DNA from: Patiria miniata
Lineage: Eukaryota > Echinodermata > Asteroidea > Valvatida > Asterinidae
NCBI RefSeq assembly: GCF_015706575.1
Contig: NW_024037065.1
Span: 1,302,001-1,366,000 of the forward strand
DNA: 64,000 bases
Direction of reading: 5' to 3'
Both the position numbers and the translations under genes were made by a program. Shown piece by piece: positions 10,993 to 21,800 of this stretch (its first letter is position 1; every line of letters starts with the position of its first letter). The notes under the pieces were generated by a model. The model did not search any database. It was not told the DNA's origin and was given only the letters and a program-made list of their open reading frames with translations.

Positions 10993-11294
10993 ATGGCAGC
11001 AAGATCAACATACTACCAAGCCCTGCAAAAGTCCGATATAATAAGATTCTGCAGTGTATTGATGACATTGATCCATACACAATTAGTTTGCGGTCATGGA
11101 AAGAGGATCCACATTCTCTTCCTCAAATATCGTATCCTGACATTGTTAATTTTCTAGTGTATACTCCTAGTCCATACACTTTGGAGGACTTGAAATGCTA
11201 TAAAGGCCTGGATGCGTACAACCAATTCGTAAGTGGATGGGTTCGTGATGTCATTTCTACCGTCATCAACGGCAAGCACGTTGTTACAGCAAAG
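10993..11294 (+). CDS. SWIM/YqaJ transposon protein, exon 1 (frameshifted)
   Basis: Starts at ATG 10993 (MAARSTYYQALQKSDI) and continues, after a shift of reading frame near 11035, as IDDIDPYTISLRSWKEDP then a YPDIVNFLVYTPSPYTLEDL block, which resembles the conserved N-terminus of YqaJ-type proteins of animal transposons. Ends at a GTAATA donor in phase 0 after VVTAK, matching exon 2. The frameshift suggests decay, or a short unrecognised intron. Confidence 0.6.
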
Positions 11295-11569
11295 GTAATA
11301 AACTAAGACTTGGTGGGAAAAAATTATGTGCCCTTAATGTAAACTTTCTGTAATTCACTCCCCTTCAGTGCACACCATAAGAAGATGCTAATACAGTGCA
11401 AGTCTTTAATTGTCCTTGTTATGAAATATACAACTTTTCAAGGAAAAAAAATATCAGAGCTTTACATTCCATATTTTGTACATTGGTCTTGGGCATGTTA
11501 CTTCGTGTGATATTCTTTCTGTTTGGTTTACTGAAAATGTTTTGTAACTTTTTTTCTTAACACTTGCAG

Positions 11570-12900
11570 GTGATGCATTCACAGAGACTGCGGGAGGCGG
11601 CACTCAAGTCATGGTTAATTGCAGAAAAGTGTGGAAAGATCATCGCAACCCACTGCAACTGCATTGCTGGTCTCGGAGAGGCTTGTACTCATGTCAGTGC
11701 TTTGATGTTTTACTTTGACACAAAGGTGCGTATCAGAGATAGCAAAACAGTAACACAGGAACCAGCTTACTGGAAGATTCCATCTGCTGTAAAGGATGCC
11801 CAATACTTACCTGTAGCTCAAATAGACTTTACATCAGCCAAAACCAAAAAGAGGAAGCTTGATATGTTAGTTAATGATGGTTTGATGCCACCTCCACGGA
11901 GCAAGGTGCGGAAGATAGTTCCTGGGCCTGCTGATGCTGAACTCACAACCCTCTTCTCGCAGATGAATGCAACAGGAACTAAGCCGGCACTCCTCAGCGT
12001 TGTACCTGAACACTGCCACCAATTCAAACCATCACATACTGACAACATTCTTCCACCAATTCTAACCGATCTGTATAACCCTCAGTACTCAACTCTCCCA
12101 TTCCCGACCTGCTTAACAGATGCAACGAATTTCAGCTGACAATTACCCAAGAGGAGGCAGACAATGTAGAAAAGGCAACAAGAGCACAATCATCCAGCAA
12201 GAAATGGTTTCGTTTTCGATCAGGCCGCACCACTGCATCAAAGATGAAGAATGTTTGCAGGACTATTCCAGACCAACCTTCTCAATCACTCATTCAATCT
12301 GTGTGCTATCCAGAGTCGTGCAGGTTTTCTACAGCTGCAACCAAGTGGGGATGCTCCCATGAAATAGAGGCACGGCAGGCTTATGTGGAAAGAATGGAAG
12401 AAGTGCACCATAATTTTTATGTTAAGGACTCTTGCTTGGTAATTAACACAAATTGCCCCCACATTGGGGCTTCCCCAGATGGGCGTATTTCCTATGATTG
12501 CTGTGGGGAAGGTGTCCTAGAAATCAAGTGTCCATTTTGTGCTCGTGACACTCAAGTCAATGAATATGCATCCCTACAAAATACATGCCTTGTAACAAAT
12601 GATAACGAGGTTTCTCTTGATAGGAAACATGCATACATGTATCAGGTTCAAACACAAATACATACTTGCTCTGTTGACTATGCTGACTTTGTGTTGTGGA
12701 CAAATACAGATGTCCATATCGAGCGAGTTGAGCCTGATGCAAATATGTGGGATGAAATTCTAGAAAAAAGTCGCGAGTTTTTCTACAAAGCAGTGCTACG
12801 TGTTTACTGCGTTTGTTCCACCTGCGCCACATCACACATAGCCATAGTATCCCCGATGAAGGTGCTTTGCACCGAAAGCTTGGATTTTACTATCCGGTGA
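11570..12900 (+). CDS. SWIM zinc finger plus YqaJ-like nuclease, exon 2
   Basis: Entered through AACACTTGCAG at phase 0. A SWIM-type zinc finger is near the start (HCNCIAGLGEACTH, CxC...CxH, about 11650-11693). After a charged linker, the C-terminal half has the YqaJ/lambda-exonuclease-type fold signature: WFRFRSGRTTASKMK, then WGCSHEIEARQAY, GASPDG and LEIKCP, carrying the acidic and lysine residues of the PD-(D/E)xK nuclease site. A frameshift near 12125 separates the two halves: the SWIM frame stops at 12139 and the nuclease frame continues from there to the stop at 12900. In ISL2EU elements a YqaJ protein accompanies the transposase; its role in transposition is not established. Confidence 0.82.
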
Positions 12901-12964
12901 GCACTGTTTAACTTTTGTTTTTACATCTACTATGCTTCACAGTGCTACGCAGCATCCCCACATT

Positions 12965-13145
12965 TTATAATATAATATATATAATATATATAAATAGATA
13001 TATCCAATGAAAATGGCATCCATCACAATCCAATATATGAACAATATAATATATATAAATAAATATAATAAATAAATGAATGAATAAATAAAAATGTACA
13101 TATATAAATAAATGAATAAATAAATATAAATACATGATCATAATT
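12965..13145. repeat. AT-rich simple repeat (ATAA/ATGAATAA)
   Basis: Low-complexity tract of ATAAATA and AATGAATAAATA units, with TATAATATA runs at its 5' side. It lies between the two convergent transposon genes. Confidence 0.75.
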
Positions 13146-13699
13146 AAAATAATACACTGGTTAAGATAAAATGTGTTTGGAAATGGCCACAACAATGAAA
13201 ACTATATACACCGGTTATAAAAAAGAATCACAACATTTACACTGCCATCCACCACCGCATTAGGCATTTATACAAAATAAGCTTATAACTCATCATGGGC
13301 GGGGGCCAGCAGCTTCTAGAGTGGCGTGTTCGATTATAAATCATTAAATGTCCTCTTCAATAAGACAGAGGTTTTAGCAAAAATTCATTACAATAGATAT
13401 TTCGTCACCACCACGACTGTTTTGTTTTTCCATGAAAGTCGACTTTCATTCATTTCTAATCTATTTTTATGTGCTCATTTTATTTTTTATTATTGGACCA
13501 TATTTCTTAAAATTCAACCCCCCCCCCCATGTGAATCATATCCATTCACTAATATGAAGAAGTAGACATTCGAATGGATGTAGTTATTGGAGTAAGGGTT
13601 GCTATAAATCATATGATCCAACGTTACTTTCTCTCAAATGGTTTGTGACAGATTATTTTGGGAAAAACCACAACAAATAGCATCAATGCTATTATGACA

Positions 13700-14080
13700 G
13701 AGTGTTGTAATGACTTGGACTCGAGACTCGGGACTCAAATCGACTCAAGTATCCAACCTCAAATGACTTGACTTGGATTCGCTTCACTTTTTCAAATGAC
13801 TTGACTTGGATTCGAATCACTGTCAGAAATTACTCGACTCTGACTCGAGTCTGCCAAAACGGATTTTTTTTTAAAGATAACAATTTAAAATTAGCTTGAA
13901 CGAAGTTACTGCAGTGACATCTTGACTTGACCCGACTTCACCAACATGCCTGTGTTGATTTGATTTGACTAGGGATTCGAAGGTACATGAACATGTACAT
14001 GAGTTTTACGTGACTTGGCACTCGAAGGCAGTTAGACTGGACTTAACTTGAGACTCAAGCAGAGGGAGACTTGTTCTAAA
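13700..14080. repeat. Degenerate GACTTGGACTCGAG-type minisatellite
   Basis: The region is dense in variants of GACTTGACTTGGATTCG, GACTCGAGACTCGGGACTC and CGACTCTGACTCGAGTC. The units are degenerate and both orientations occur because the core is partly palindromic. No coding potential. Confidence 0.6.
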
Positions 14081-14165
14081 ATTGTTATGACATGGAATAA
14101 AAATAGGCAATAAAGATTGAAAAATTGCTTCAATGACACTTGTGTCTGGAAAAGCAAAAATCCAT

Positions 14166-15388
14166 TCAGTCAAAAGGAACACCTGATGGGCACATGTTGG
14201 TCATAGAACAAGATACAACGGTGATTTTGTTAAGAAGTGTAACATTATCATATCTGGAAATGACAAAATCCATGGGAATTGTGCTGTGGAGGATGGTATA
14301 TTTCTGGCGCAGATGTCCTATAACTCGCTCCACATGAATTCTGGAGTTTGCTACTCTGCGCGTGTTTTCAACTTGCTCTCCAGATAGTCGTGGCCCATCT
14401 CTTCTAAATGCAGGGAGTACAAGCTTAGCACCCATCATTCCAACGCTGTCTGAAACATCAAATCCCCTGTCTGCCATCACAACATCCCCTGGACACAACT
14501 TGTGGAGGAAAGATGAATGTTCAATCGCGTATTTGTCGCTTGCTCTTCCACCCATGCCTTGTGATAAATAAGATATGACTCCTTGAGGGGTGATGCCGAT
14601 TAAGTATTTAACAGTGTTGTTGTGTTTGTACGAAGACCATGTTGACGTTCGTGCTGCAAGATTGGACGGCCTTTCTAAAAATATTTCGAAGCAATCGATA
14701 ATAACAGTTATCTGTTTGCCAAAGTGTGTCCTGAAACTCATGGGCATAGTTTCCCACAGCTGTTCCCGATCAGGCCAAAATATGAGTGGCTTCATTCTGA
14801 TATACATGATGTTAATAATGTTCAAAAATGTTTTAGATGCTGTAGACTTATGCACATTAAACCTCTGCCCAAGGTCCACATAAGTAGGATTCAGTCGGAG
14901 TTTTATGAGGCACAACACTAGCTGCTGAAATTTTGTTAACTTGTTCAAACAGCTGCACACAATGAATGTTTCTAGGTACGTAACAAGAACATCCAAAATG
15001 GCAAAGCTTGACAATCCTGTCAAAATTATTGTTACTCTCAGCCGATCAAAATTATTGTTACTCTCAGCCAGCTGCTCTTTCAATTTTCGGTTTTCCTCTA
15101 ACAATCGCTGTAATTCCGTTTGTGTGGAATTCATGGAGTTGCTATCCAAGTCAGTTTGGCAGGCCTCTTCGGGAGTGGACTGTTGTCGTTTGGGGGTCTT
15201 GGGAACTGAATGAAGCTGGAGAAGAGCCTCGGCGGCATCCAATTTGGACTTCTGTCCCTGACTGTAGCAGCGTCTTTGGTACCTCTCCAAGTCTCGAGTG
15301 GCAGTTGCACCATCTATGTTGCTGTGACCAAGCTTGACAGTTGGTGCCCAGTCTGGATTGGTATTATCATACAATGCAGAGGGCTTTC
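14166..15388 (-). CDS. ISL2EU-like transposase, exon 2 (HTH + DDE_Tnp_4)
   Basis: The 3' splice site CCCTGTAG ends at 15389 and the exon opens GKPSALYDNTNPDWAPTVKL, which follows directly from the THAP exon (split Gly codon). Then come a coiled coil (TELQRLLEENRKLKEQLAES), an HTH-type region (LTKFQQLVLCLIKLRL ... VHKSTASKTF) and the DDE_Tnp_4 nuclease. Catalytic candidates are Asp in VIIDCFEIFLERP, Asp in DVVMADRGFD and Glu in NSRIHVERVIGHL. Stop at 14166. This exon has no frame break, so the catalytic part looks intact. Such transposases act in the nucleus, cutting at the element ends. Confidence 0.92.
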
Positions 15389-15499
15389 CTACAGGGAATA
15401 AAATACAAAATAAGTTAACAAATTGTTCATTCAAATAACATTATAGTGGGTGGACCCCTATTGATCACAAAAAAAGGGTTGGTTCCATAATCCTTTGTT

Positions 15500-15777
15500 T
15501 TTTACTCCCAACTGCACATACGTAACAATGCGCCTTGTTTTTCTTTCGTGACCTTTGACAATGCATGTGCTACTACGTTCACACACAGGCTTTTTGTGTG
15601 CATCTCATCTAGGCACTTGCGTCAAGCAGGTCTGATATCGCGCACTCTGCATGTGTCCTGCACTGCTCCCTGTAGGATGCCATCTTGATGTTAATCACCG
15701 TTGTCAGGCATTGTGGGTATTGTCAAAGGTCACGACAGAAAAGCAATGTGAGCAGTTAGGGGTTACGTATGCGGTTA
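15500..15777. mobile_element. Possible MITE in the transposase intron
   Basis: Imperfect inverted arms (about 15500-15571 and 15705-15777) share CGTGACCTTTGACAAT, an AACTGC block and TACGTAAC. Non-coding. It sits inside the intron between the THAP and DDE exons. Confidence 0.4.
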
Positions 15778-16326
15778 CAAAAAGGGCTAATGTACAAGAA
15801 ATTGGCAGAGAAAATGAGCGTTGATTTCCATATAATATCCATTATCCAAGCACTATCTCAGAATCTCAGAATGTTGACTGGACATCGCCGCTAGGCATTA
15901 TCATCCAACTATGGATTTACAATCTTGTTAAAGTGCAGGCTTGATGAAAAAAAAAAAAATAGCGAGGAAAAATATTGGAAATAATTCCATACCCAGCCAC
16001 TTCCATGCACAAAACCTACACTTACGGGACTGCCAATGTTTCCTAAGAAAATCTGGCGAAAATCTGAGCGCGGTTTGCTCACAGTCACAGGTACACTTAA
16101 ACTTTAAATTTGTGTCAAAATCCCCATCCTGGGGCATGAAAAACATAACGAAAACCCCAAATAAGGGTCGGGATAGTTCCATTAGGTGGAGAGGGCCAGG
16201 GGAACATTAAGTCCATGGAGTACGACAGAATAAAAGATTTTTCATAAATTTCAAAGAAAAACTTAAAATTTTCTCACTCCTGTAACTGTAGTGTGATATT
16301 AATAATATTATTTAAATAATCATTTT

Positions 16327-16539
16327 AGGAAAGAATTCCATATACAGACGACTCCTCAGACCTTCTGCACAAACTGTATGGGCCATGACAGAAAAAAGTC
16401 AAGGTGTTTTCTGACAAAAAATCTTGATTCAGTTTTCCCTCCTAAATTTGCGTTTCTTCATCAGATTTACAACTTTGGGTACTTAATTTCAAGTCATATT
16501 TAGGAAAAATAAGAGGAGTCTGTATAGGGAATTCCTTTT
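16327..16539. mobile_element. Possible MITE next to the THAP exon
   Basis: Left arm AGGAAAGAATTCCATATACA and right arm, on the other strand, AAAAGGAATTCCCTATACAG, each followed by GAC and CTCCTC. About 213 bp, non-coding, ending 16 bp before the THAP exon 5' splice site. No target-site duplication recognised. Confidence 0.45.
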
Positions 16540-16554
16540 ACTCAAATAACTCAC

Positions 16555-16769
16555 CGCTTGTAAAATGGTCCGAGCAGACCCGTACATACGGCAAGTTGCT
16601 CTCTTTAATGTCTCGGGCGATTAGCGACAGCCATTTAGCGCGTCTGCTCTGGGAGAGTTCCAGAGTGGCAGCTCCTTCTCGGGTCAAAACGGCGGACAGC
16701 CGAAAAAAATTTTTTTTTGTCCCGATCCCCCCTGTTGCTGCAGCCAATAATTGTGCAAAAATTCACCAT
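16555..16769 (-). CDS. ISL2EU-like transposase, exon 1 (THAP zinc finger)
   Basis: Starts at ATG 16769. The N-terminus MVNFCTIIGCSNRGDRDK gives the first two THAP cysteines, and VRVCSDHFTSG gives the distal CxxH, with LPAV/LSAVLTREG-type and RRAKWL blocks between: a C2CH THAP DNA-binding domain. A run of 9 A and 7 T near 16705 shifts the frame by one, separating the first cysteines from the rest; this could be a real mutation or a homopolymer sequencing error. The GTGAGT donor after the first base of a Gly codon joins in phase to exon 2. Confidence 0.88.
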
Positions 16770-16961
16770 TTCGATGTCTTACACTGCTTGGAAAAATAGA
16801 AAATGTCGAAACAGCAACCAACTGACAAAAGTGTGTTATGCTGCGCTACGCTACCGTCACGTACGTATGTGGGTACGGGTACTTGTGAGCGTTTTGTTGT
16901 TGTTATGTTGTAATCCAACATGGCCGACCAACAAAACAATGACGTCACCCTCGCGCCCCTT

Positions 16962-17262
16962 ATAGCAATACACGCCACAGCGAGAGCACACTCAACTCAC
17001 GTTCGTACAGCTCGCTGCCACTTCCCAGAAAACTCCGCGCGTACGTACGTAGCAATCTACTTACGCGCATACATAGCACATGCACTAAACCATTATGATG
17101 TACTAAACATATGGGGCTTTGTTAACCAATCGCGTGCGTGCATACACGCACACCCTGACTGCTAAGCCACGCCCAGTCACGGGCGTACTATTATACAGTT
17201 CATTCATAAGATAAGAATACACTAACATGAACAAGGGCATAAAAACTACACTTCCCGTCACA
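16962..17262 (-). repeat. Gypsy-B 3' LTR, proximal part
   Basis: Nearly identical to 35541-35840. It starts (minus strand) TGTGACGGGAAG at 17262 and runs to the insertion point of the ISL2EU-like transposon. The LTR ends are TGTGACGG...CCGCCACA, a short inverted repeat. Confidence 0.9.
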
Positions 17263-18133
17263 TGGGCCCGACCAATGGCAGAGATTGTCCCCAACTCTAA
17301 GCCATAAATAAAAATAAAAGGAAAGTGTGACTAAATCTTAACTTCTTCTTTAAATTACAATATAAAACTTAAAGCTTAACTTTTTCTTTAAATTATAATA
17401 TAAAACATAAGGGGGGGGGCAGATTTCAAAGCTCATTAAATATTCACAAGCTCTTTTACACCGGATAAGGGCACTTGCCTTACATGTACTCTACATGTAC
17501 AGGAACACCAAAGTTTGCTGCTAATTAAATATTCACAAGATTTAACAGGGATTGATCGTACACAATTTTCCTTAAATTCAGCTCATTAAAAATTCACAAG
17601 AAATTTTACAGATTATTTCCATTGATTTTACAACGATTAAAATATAAATGCTCTGAAATAATTTTTCGCTTGATCACCTGCTGGAATGTTAAGATAATTC
17701 TGAAATAATGAAATACACACTAAATATGATGTAAGATTTTCTCAACTCGAATTTTACATGATTTGACTAGGATAATTTTCAGAGTCTTAGCTACGAATTT
17801 TTCAATTTTTAATATTTACACAATTTGTTTTTACGAGGAATCACCCAGTGCAAAATTAGGCGTTTTACAAGATCTACGAAATTGTTAATTAGGATTTTTG
17901 TTTTATATAATATAAAGATTTCTTTACATCAGCAGAATTTGTAAGATTTTCTATATGATTTCAAGACTGATTCTATTATTATTTTTTTCTCTCTCTCTTT
18001 TTACCGACAATAAACCTTAACTTTATAAAACTGTTTGGAAAACTTTGAACTGTTCAACACTTTGGAAACCTTAAGAAAACTTGGTTAATCAGAATAATGA
18101 AACAAAAACCTAAACTTGAACGCGTCATCCTGC
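17263..18133 (-). other. Gypsy-B 3' untranslated region
   Basis: AT-rich and non-coding, between the stop of the zinc-finger ORF and the 3' LTR. It contains a direct duplication of CTTTAAATTA(C/T)AATATAAAAC (17350-17410) and three copies of a GCTCATTAAATATTCACAAG-like motif (17432, 17519, 17580). A clear polypurine tract next to the LTR was not seen. Confidence 0.5.
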
Positions 18134-18342
18134 TTACTTTCCGGTTGGCTTTCCCTCATCATTGACCTCTATCTGCTTCGTGTAGACGCTGTTATGTTCG
18201 TCCGTCTTGACCACTTTCCCATCGAGAAAAACCTGCATGCAGGTGTACTCTCGGACGGTAGCTGTGCGCCTTCTTTTCTTCGGAGGATCCTCCCTTTTCT
18301 GAGTGGGGAGCATCTCCTCTTCCTCCTGGAATGAAGACTGTG
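18134..18342 (-). pseudogene. Gypsy-B accessory zinc-finger ORF, C-terminal part (split by Gypsy-A)
   Basis: After removal of Gypsy-A and one ATGCT duplication, this segment continues the frame of 23006-23513 without a break to the stop TAA at 18134; the split falls inside a Ser codon. It encodes an acidic stretch (EEEEM), a basic nuclear-signal-like cluster (PPKKRRRTATV) and a short C-terminal domain. Entry here is intact, so the ORF was open when Gypsy-A inserted. Confidence 0.75.
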
Positions 18343-18347
18343 ATGCT
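18343..18347. repeat. Target-site duplication of Gypsy-A (ATGCT), left copy
   Basis: ATGCT at 18343-18347 matches ATGCT at 23006-23010, directly outside the two LTRs. This 5-bp length is usual for Ty3/gypsy integrases. Confidence 0.95.
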
Positions 18348-18519
18348 TGTTAGGTTACTGGTTTAAGGTTGATAAGAATTGACTAGATTGCGGAGACTCA
18401 CCATTTGGGGTTCACCATGCGGGCCGCCATGTTTGCATATGTTTTATTCATGAGTGCGTGTACTTACAGAACGTACAGTTCATGTCATGGAACGTACAGT
18501 CCGAAGGCCTGTTATAACA
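18348..18519 (-). repeat. Gypsy-A 3' LTR (172 bp)
   Basis: TGTTAGG...TATAACA, differing from the 5' LTR at 22834-23005 by one base (T here, C there, near 18441). Adjoining it at 18520-18530 is the polypurine tract, AAAAAGGGGAGA when read on the minus strand. Confidence 0.97.
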
Positions 18520-18531
18520 TCTCCCCTTTTT
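18520..18531 (-). other. Gypsy-A polypurine tract
   Basis: The minus strand reads AAAAAGGGGAGA immediately upstream of the 3' LTR, the usual priming site for plus-strand DNA synthesis. Confidence 0.85.
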
Positions 18532-18830
18532 CTAAAAGAAACAAACTGGTTAATAAACAACAATGTGAATATAAATTCCAAGAACTGGAATCAATTGAAA
18601 AGTTCAAATCCTTGAGTTGAGAGATTTGAGAGTCTCTGTGACTAAAATAAAGTTGCTAGTGTTCAGCTTAATGTTCAGATGAGATGAGGTTTCTTGCAGA
18701 TCTAACACGTTACAGTTCTATGTCCAATAAAAGTTGATTACTGTAATTTCGCGTCTCAGTGTTGATTCTGATTCATTTGGTGCTTATCTAAATGCTAGTT
18801 TGTTCTCTTTTGATTAAGTGTGTGACTGGT

Positions 18831-21800
18831 CTAGTTTTGAGACACAATGTAGTCCTTGTGCCAAACTGGTGGACGGGTAACTCGAGTGGGTCGAGATTCA
18901 GCTGGTTGAGGATCCTTGGTCTCCTTGCATGATGTTTGGATGTCAAGAACTGGATCCAGGGATGGTTTGGGAAGAAGAAAGATATGACGTCTGTTTCGAC
19001 GGTACTCAGTGCCGTTGATGTTGATGATGTAGGACCGTGGAGTCCCAGCCTGACGTACAACTTCACCTTCTGGGCTCAGCTGTCCTTTGGTTCGGATCTT
19101 AACCTTGTCTCCAGGCATCAAATCATCCAGCTGTCTTGCACCGTGTCGCTTGTTGAAGGTTTGTCCGCTTTTCTGTTTGTTCATGTTGTCTGTAGCCTTC
19201 AGCTTGTTGTGATCTACCTTCTTAGGCTGCAGATAACGAGGCAGGATTGGAAGTGTGGTGCGAATCTCCCTTCCCATTAGGAGACTGGCTGGACTCTGGC
19301 CAAGGCTAGGCAGAGGAGTGGACCGGTACAGCATCAAGGCGCGGACTGGATCGTCTTGGCTTAACAGTCTCTTGGCAATGTGTACAGCTTTCTCTGCTTG
19401 TCCGTTGGCCTGTGGGTAATAGGGACTGGAGGTGATGTGTTGGAAGTTGTACTCACGAGCGAATTGGTCAAATTCACCCAAAAACTGTGGACCATTGTCA
19501 GTCACCACCACTTCGGGAATACCATATCTAGCAAATGTTGCCTTGATGAAGTTTATCACAGATTTGGCTGTTGTCGAGTGGAGGTGATGTAGCTCTATCC
19601 ATCGGGAATAGTAGTCTACCAGCACAAGGTACATCTTCCCCTTCACCTCGGCTAGGTCGCAGGCAATTTGCTGCCATGGTCTCTGTGGGAGTGGCGTGGA
19701 CATGAGTGGTTCGGCGCGTTGCGATGGTTGCATATCCTGGCAATGCGGGCAAGACTGGACATACTGGGCTATGTCAGTGCTCATACCAGGCCACCACAAG
19801 GCTTGATTGGCTCGAAGTCGGCTTTTTGAGACGCCTTGATGACCCTCATGGATTCTCTGCAACATTTGTTGTCTCAGGCTCTGTGGAATCACAATGCGGT
19901 CACCATATGTGAGGATACCACCGACTAGGCTGATCTTGTCTTGGTCATCCCAGAACCGTTTCAACTCTGGGTCGACATCCTTCTGGTACTTAGGCCATCC
20001 ATCTTTGACGTGAGTGATGACTGCACTCAGGGTACGGTCGTGACTGGTTTCTAAGGCTATTTCGACCAGCTTTGCATCAGATGCTGGCCACTGGGTTGTG
20101 ATCAAGTGGACATGTGCTTCGATCTCGCCTTCAAGATCTTCATCTGGTTCGGCCACTTTATCTCGCTGGAGAGGAGCTCGCGAAAGTGCATCGGCCACAA
20201 CCAGGTCCTTACCAGGGGTGTACTCTGCTTCGCAGTTGTATCTCATCAGCCTCATCAGCAGTCGTTGGCATCGGAGAGGGGCATCACATAAGTCCTTTTT
20301 GTTGATTAGGGACACTAGGGGTTTGTGGTCTGTCTGGAGCGTCACTCGTAGACCGCGGAGATAGACGAAGAAACGCTCACATGACCATACCGCAGCCAGT
20401 AGCTCCTTCTCGATCTGTGCATATCGTTGTTCAGCACGTGTCAGGCTTCGGTAACAATATGCTACTGGTCTCCAGGACTCATCTTCCTGCTTCTGAAGGA
20501 TGTAACCACCAATGCCGTAACTGCTGGCATCAGCACTGACCATTGTTGGCTTTGTTGGGTCATAGTATGCAAGCGTCGGGGCTGTAGTTAGCAGTGTCTT
20601 GAGGTGTCTGAAAGCACTGCGTTGTGCTGGACCCCAAGTCCACTCTGTGTCGCCTTTCATCAGAGCATTAATCGGTGCTGCCACTGTAGCTGCATGGGGT
20701 ATGAAACGAGAAAGCCAATTCACCATCCCCATCAGTCGTTTGACTTCCTCCTTCGTCGTAGGCGGCGACATCTGGAGGATTGCATCAAGTTTAGCAGGAT
20801 CAGGGTGAATTCCATGCTTATCGAGACGATGGCCAAGGAAGTGCACCTGCTCTTGCGCAATTTTGCACTTGTCCTTATTAAGCTTCAGCCCAGCTCCTTG
20901 TAGAATTTGCAGTACATGACGGAGACGTGCGTCATGTTCCTCTGGTGTCGCACCCGTGACAAGAACATCATCCATGTAGACGACAACTCCTGGTAGATTG
21001 ACCAGCAGATCACTCATGATTCTCTGGTACAGCTCAGGTGCCGATGTGATGCCAAATGGCAGGCGATTGAAGCAGAATCTACCAAATGGTGTGATGAATG
21101 TGGTTAACTTCTGGCTGTCAGGGTGGAGCGGAATTTGCCAAAAACCATGCTTGGCATCGAGGACAGAAAATAACTGGGCACCGGCAATTTTACCCAGGAC
21201 CTCTTCCAAGGTAGGTATGCTAAACTGCTCCCTGGCCACGGCTTTGTTCAGCATTCGTAGGTCAACACAGACTCTGATGTTTCCATTTTTCTTTGGAGCG
21301 ATCACGATCGGGGCGCACCAATCAGTTGGTTCTGTGATGCGCGTGACGATTCCTTGTTTCTCCATTTTGTCTAGCTCTGCCTTGAGTTGGGGGTGCAAGG
21401 GCAGTGGGATTCGACGAGGGGCATGGACACAGTGCGGTGTAGCGTTTTCTGTCAGCTTTATCTTGACTGGTGGGCCTTTTAGGCATCCGGTTCCCTCATA
21501 AACATCATCATCATTTATCATGGTGTACACACGCTGCACCAGGTTAAGGGAAACACAGGCATGTTTTCCCAGAACTGGCTCACCATCACCAATGATAAGA
21601 AAAGTCAGGATATGGTACTTGCCCTTGACTTCACATGATAGGCGTTTCTGTCCTCTTGGCTGGACTTTTCCGCCGAAGAAACCGCACAGACGGGTTGTAG
21701 TTGTAGACTGCAGGGTCGGGTTGTGGAGCTTCAGGGTGTGGTAAACATGAAGTGGCAGTATGTTTACCTCGGACCCAGTGTCAAGCAAGAAGTTGATGGG

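Larger units (their letters stand above)
9899..16961. mobile_element. ISL2EU-like DNA transposon (THAP-DDE transposase plus SWIM/YqaJ gene)
   Basis: The LTR sequence on both sides joins perfectly when 9899-16961 is removed, as judged from the intact copy at about 35541. The flanks share TATAG (9896-9900 and 16961-16965), so the duplication could be AT (2 bp, as described for ISL2EU) or up to 5 bp. The ends are imperfect inverted repeats: both contain ACGTCAT about 15 bp in, then CCAT(A/G)TTGGAT about 50 bp in. The element carries two convergent genes: SWIM+YqaJ on plus (10993-12900) and a two-exon THAP-DDE transposase on minus (16769-14166). This pairing is typical of the ISL2EU group of PIF/Harbinger relatives. 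Both genes have small frameshifts. Confidence 0.8.

Noticed and set aside
16961..17262. Independent gene in the 81-codon frame at 16920-17165
   Set aside because: It lies in the Gypsy-B LTR, and the same sequence in the other LTR has no gene.
20998..21501. Long plus-strand frame of 167 codons
   Set aside because: It lies opposite the intact Gypsy-A gag-pol on the minus strand and has no domain, so it is a shadow.
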